Assembly: GCA_028688905.1 (NCBI GenBank)
Contig: JAQTXH010000005.1
Location: 162,096 to 226,095, forward strand
DNA: 64,000 nucleotides
Direction of reading: 5' to 3'
Source: Acidiphilium sp.
Lineage (GTDB): Bacteria > Pseudomonadota > Alphaproteobacteria > Acetobacterales > Acetobacteraceae
Position 1 is the first letter of the stretch. The number at the start of each line of letters is the position of its first letter. Under the pieces are notes generated by a model. The model was not told the DNA's origin, did not search any database, and was given only the letters and a program-made list of their open reading frames with translations. Shown piece by piece: positions 63,955 to 64,000 of this stretch. The translations under genes were made by a program, and so were the position numbers.

Positions 63955-64000
63955 ATGACGACCAGAAAATTCATAGGGCTCGATGTACACATGGAAACAA
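63955..64000 (+). CDS. IS110-family transposase, first 15 codons
   Basis: The frame starts MTTRKFIGLDVHMET and runs off the window. FIGLDVHMET is the beginning of the RuvC-like DEDD domain of IS110-family transposases, with the first catalytic Asp in LDVH. AAAGGAG lies 8 nt before the ATG. Its element boundaries cannot be determined here. Confidence 0.8.
   Translation, partial: MTTRKFIGLDVHMET

Overview
The window is GC-rich chromosomal DNA of an alphaproteobacterium, most likely Rhodospirillales and plausibly Acetobacteraceae (Acidiphilium-like). The pointers are the alpha-type 5-aminolevulinate synthase (hemA), an NDUFA12 complex I accessory protein, GapR and DUF1244 proteins, a two-piece tmRNA with an alpha-type tag, and RibB fused to a decayed RibA domain. 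The genus is inference; no rRNA is present to settle it.

Layout. 1-4.2 kb: end of a DUF4159/large membrane protein pair, an exported acid-phosphatase-like enzyme, WrbA. 4.3-11.2 kb: nine-gene reverse-strand operon rpiB-glyA-nrdR-ribD-ribE-ribB-ribH-nusB-thiL for one-carbon, riboflavin and thiamine cofactor supply. 11.4-25.4 kb: hemB, small stress-type proteins, pyk, two OmpA-like proteins with near-identical 3' halves, NDUFA12-mlaD-DUF2155, an orphan protein resembling the C-terminal part of class II ribonucleotide reductase, ridA, eno, GST. 25.4-32.9 kb: glycine cleavage genes gcvT-gcvH-gcvP behind a tandem glycine riboswitch, nnr, a ParA-like ATPase. 33-36.2 kb: two-piece tmRNA, thyX, an exact 129-bp tandem duplication carrying a promoter, hemA, tRNA-Thr(CGT). 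36.4-41.5 kb: RHH regulator with PHB-depolymerase-like esterase, Spy-like protein, MGDG-synthase-like glycosyltransferase, MFS transporter. 41.6-48.6 kb: C-P lyase cluster (hexapeptide acetyltransferase, phnGHIJKLM, phnF) with a PhnF-type operator in front of phnG. 49-54.3 kb: fatty acid desaturase and a REC-REC-GGDEF / FIST / histidine kinase operon. 54.9-64 kb: accessory zone with a conjugation-gene relic, an ArsR-controlled DHFR-like/SRPBCC module with three shared palindromes, a PLP decarboxylase divergent from an ABATE-domain regulator cut by an IS21-family element, and the first codons of an IS110-type transposase at the edge.

How it fits together: glyA, the gcv genes and thyX share the folate one-carbon pool; hemA and hemB are two tetrapyrrole steps; ribB-E-D-H supply flavin to ThyX and WrbA; the phn genes release phosphate from phosphonates. 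Points most worth a second look are the FIST signalling operon (possible nitric-oxide sensing of the NosP type), the duplicated hemA promoter, the orphan NrdJ-like protein, the OmpA homogenisation, the short tmRNA tag, and two operator sets overlapping or near regulator start codons at 57.6 and 60.2-60.4 kb. All functional calls come from reading the sequence without database searches.
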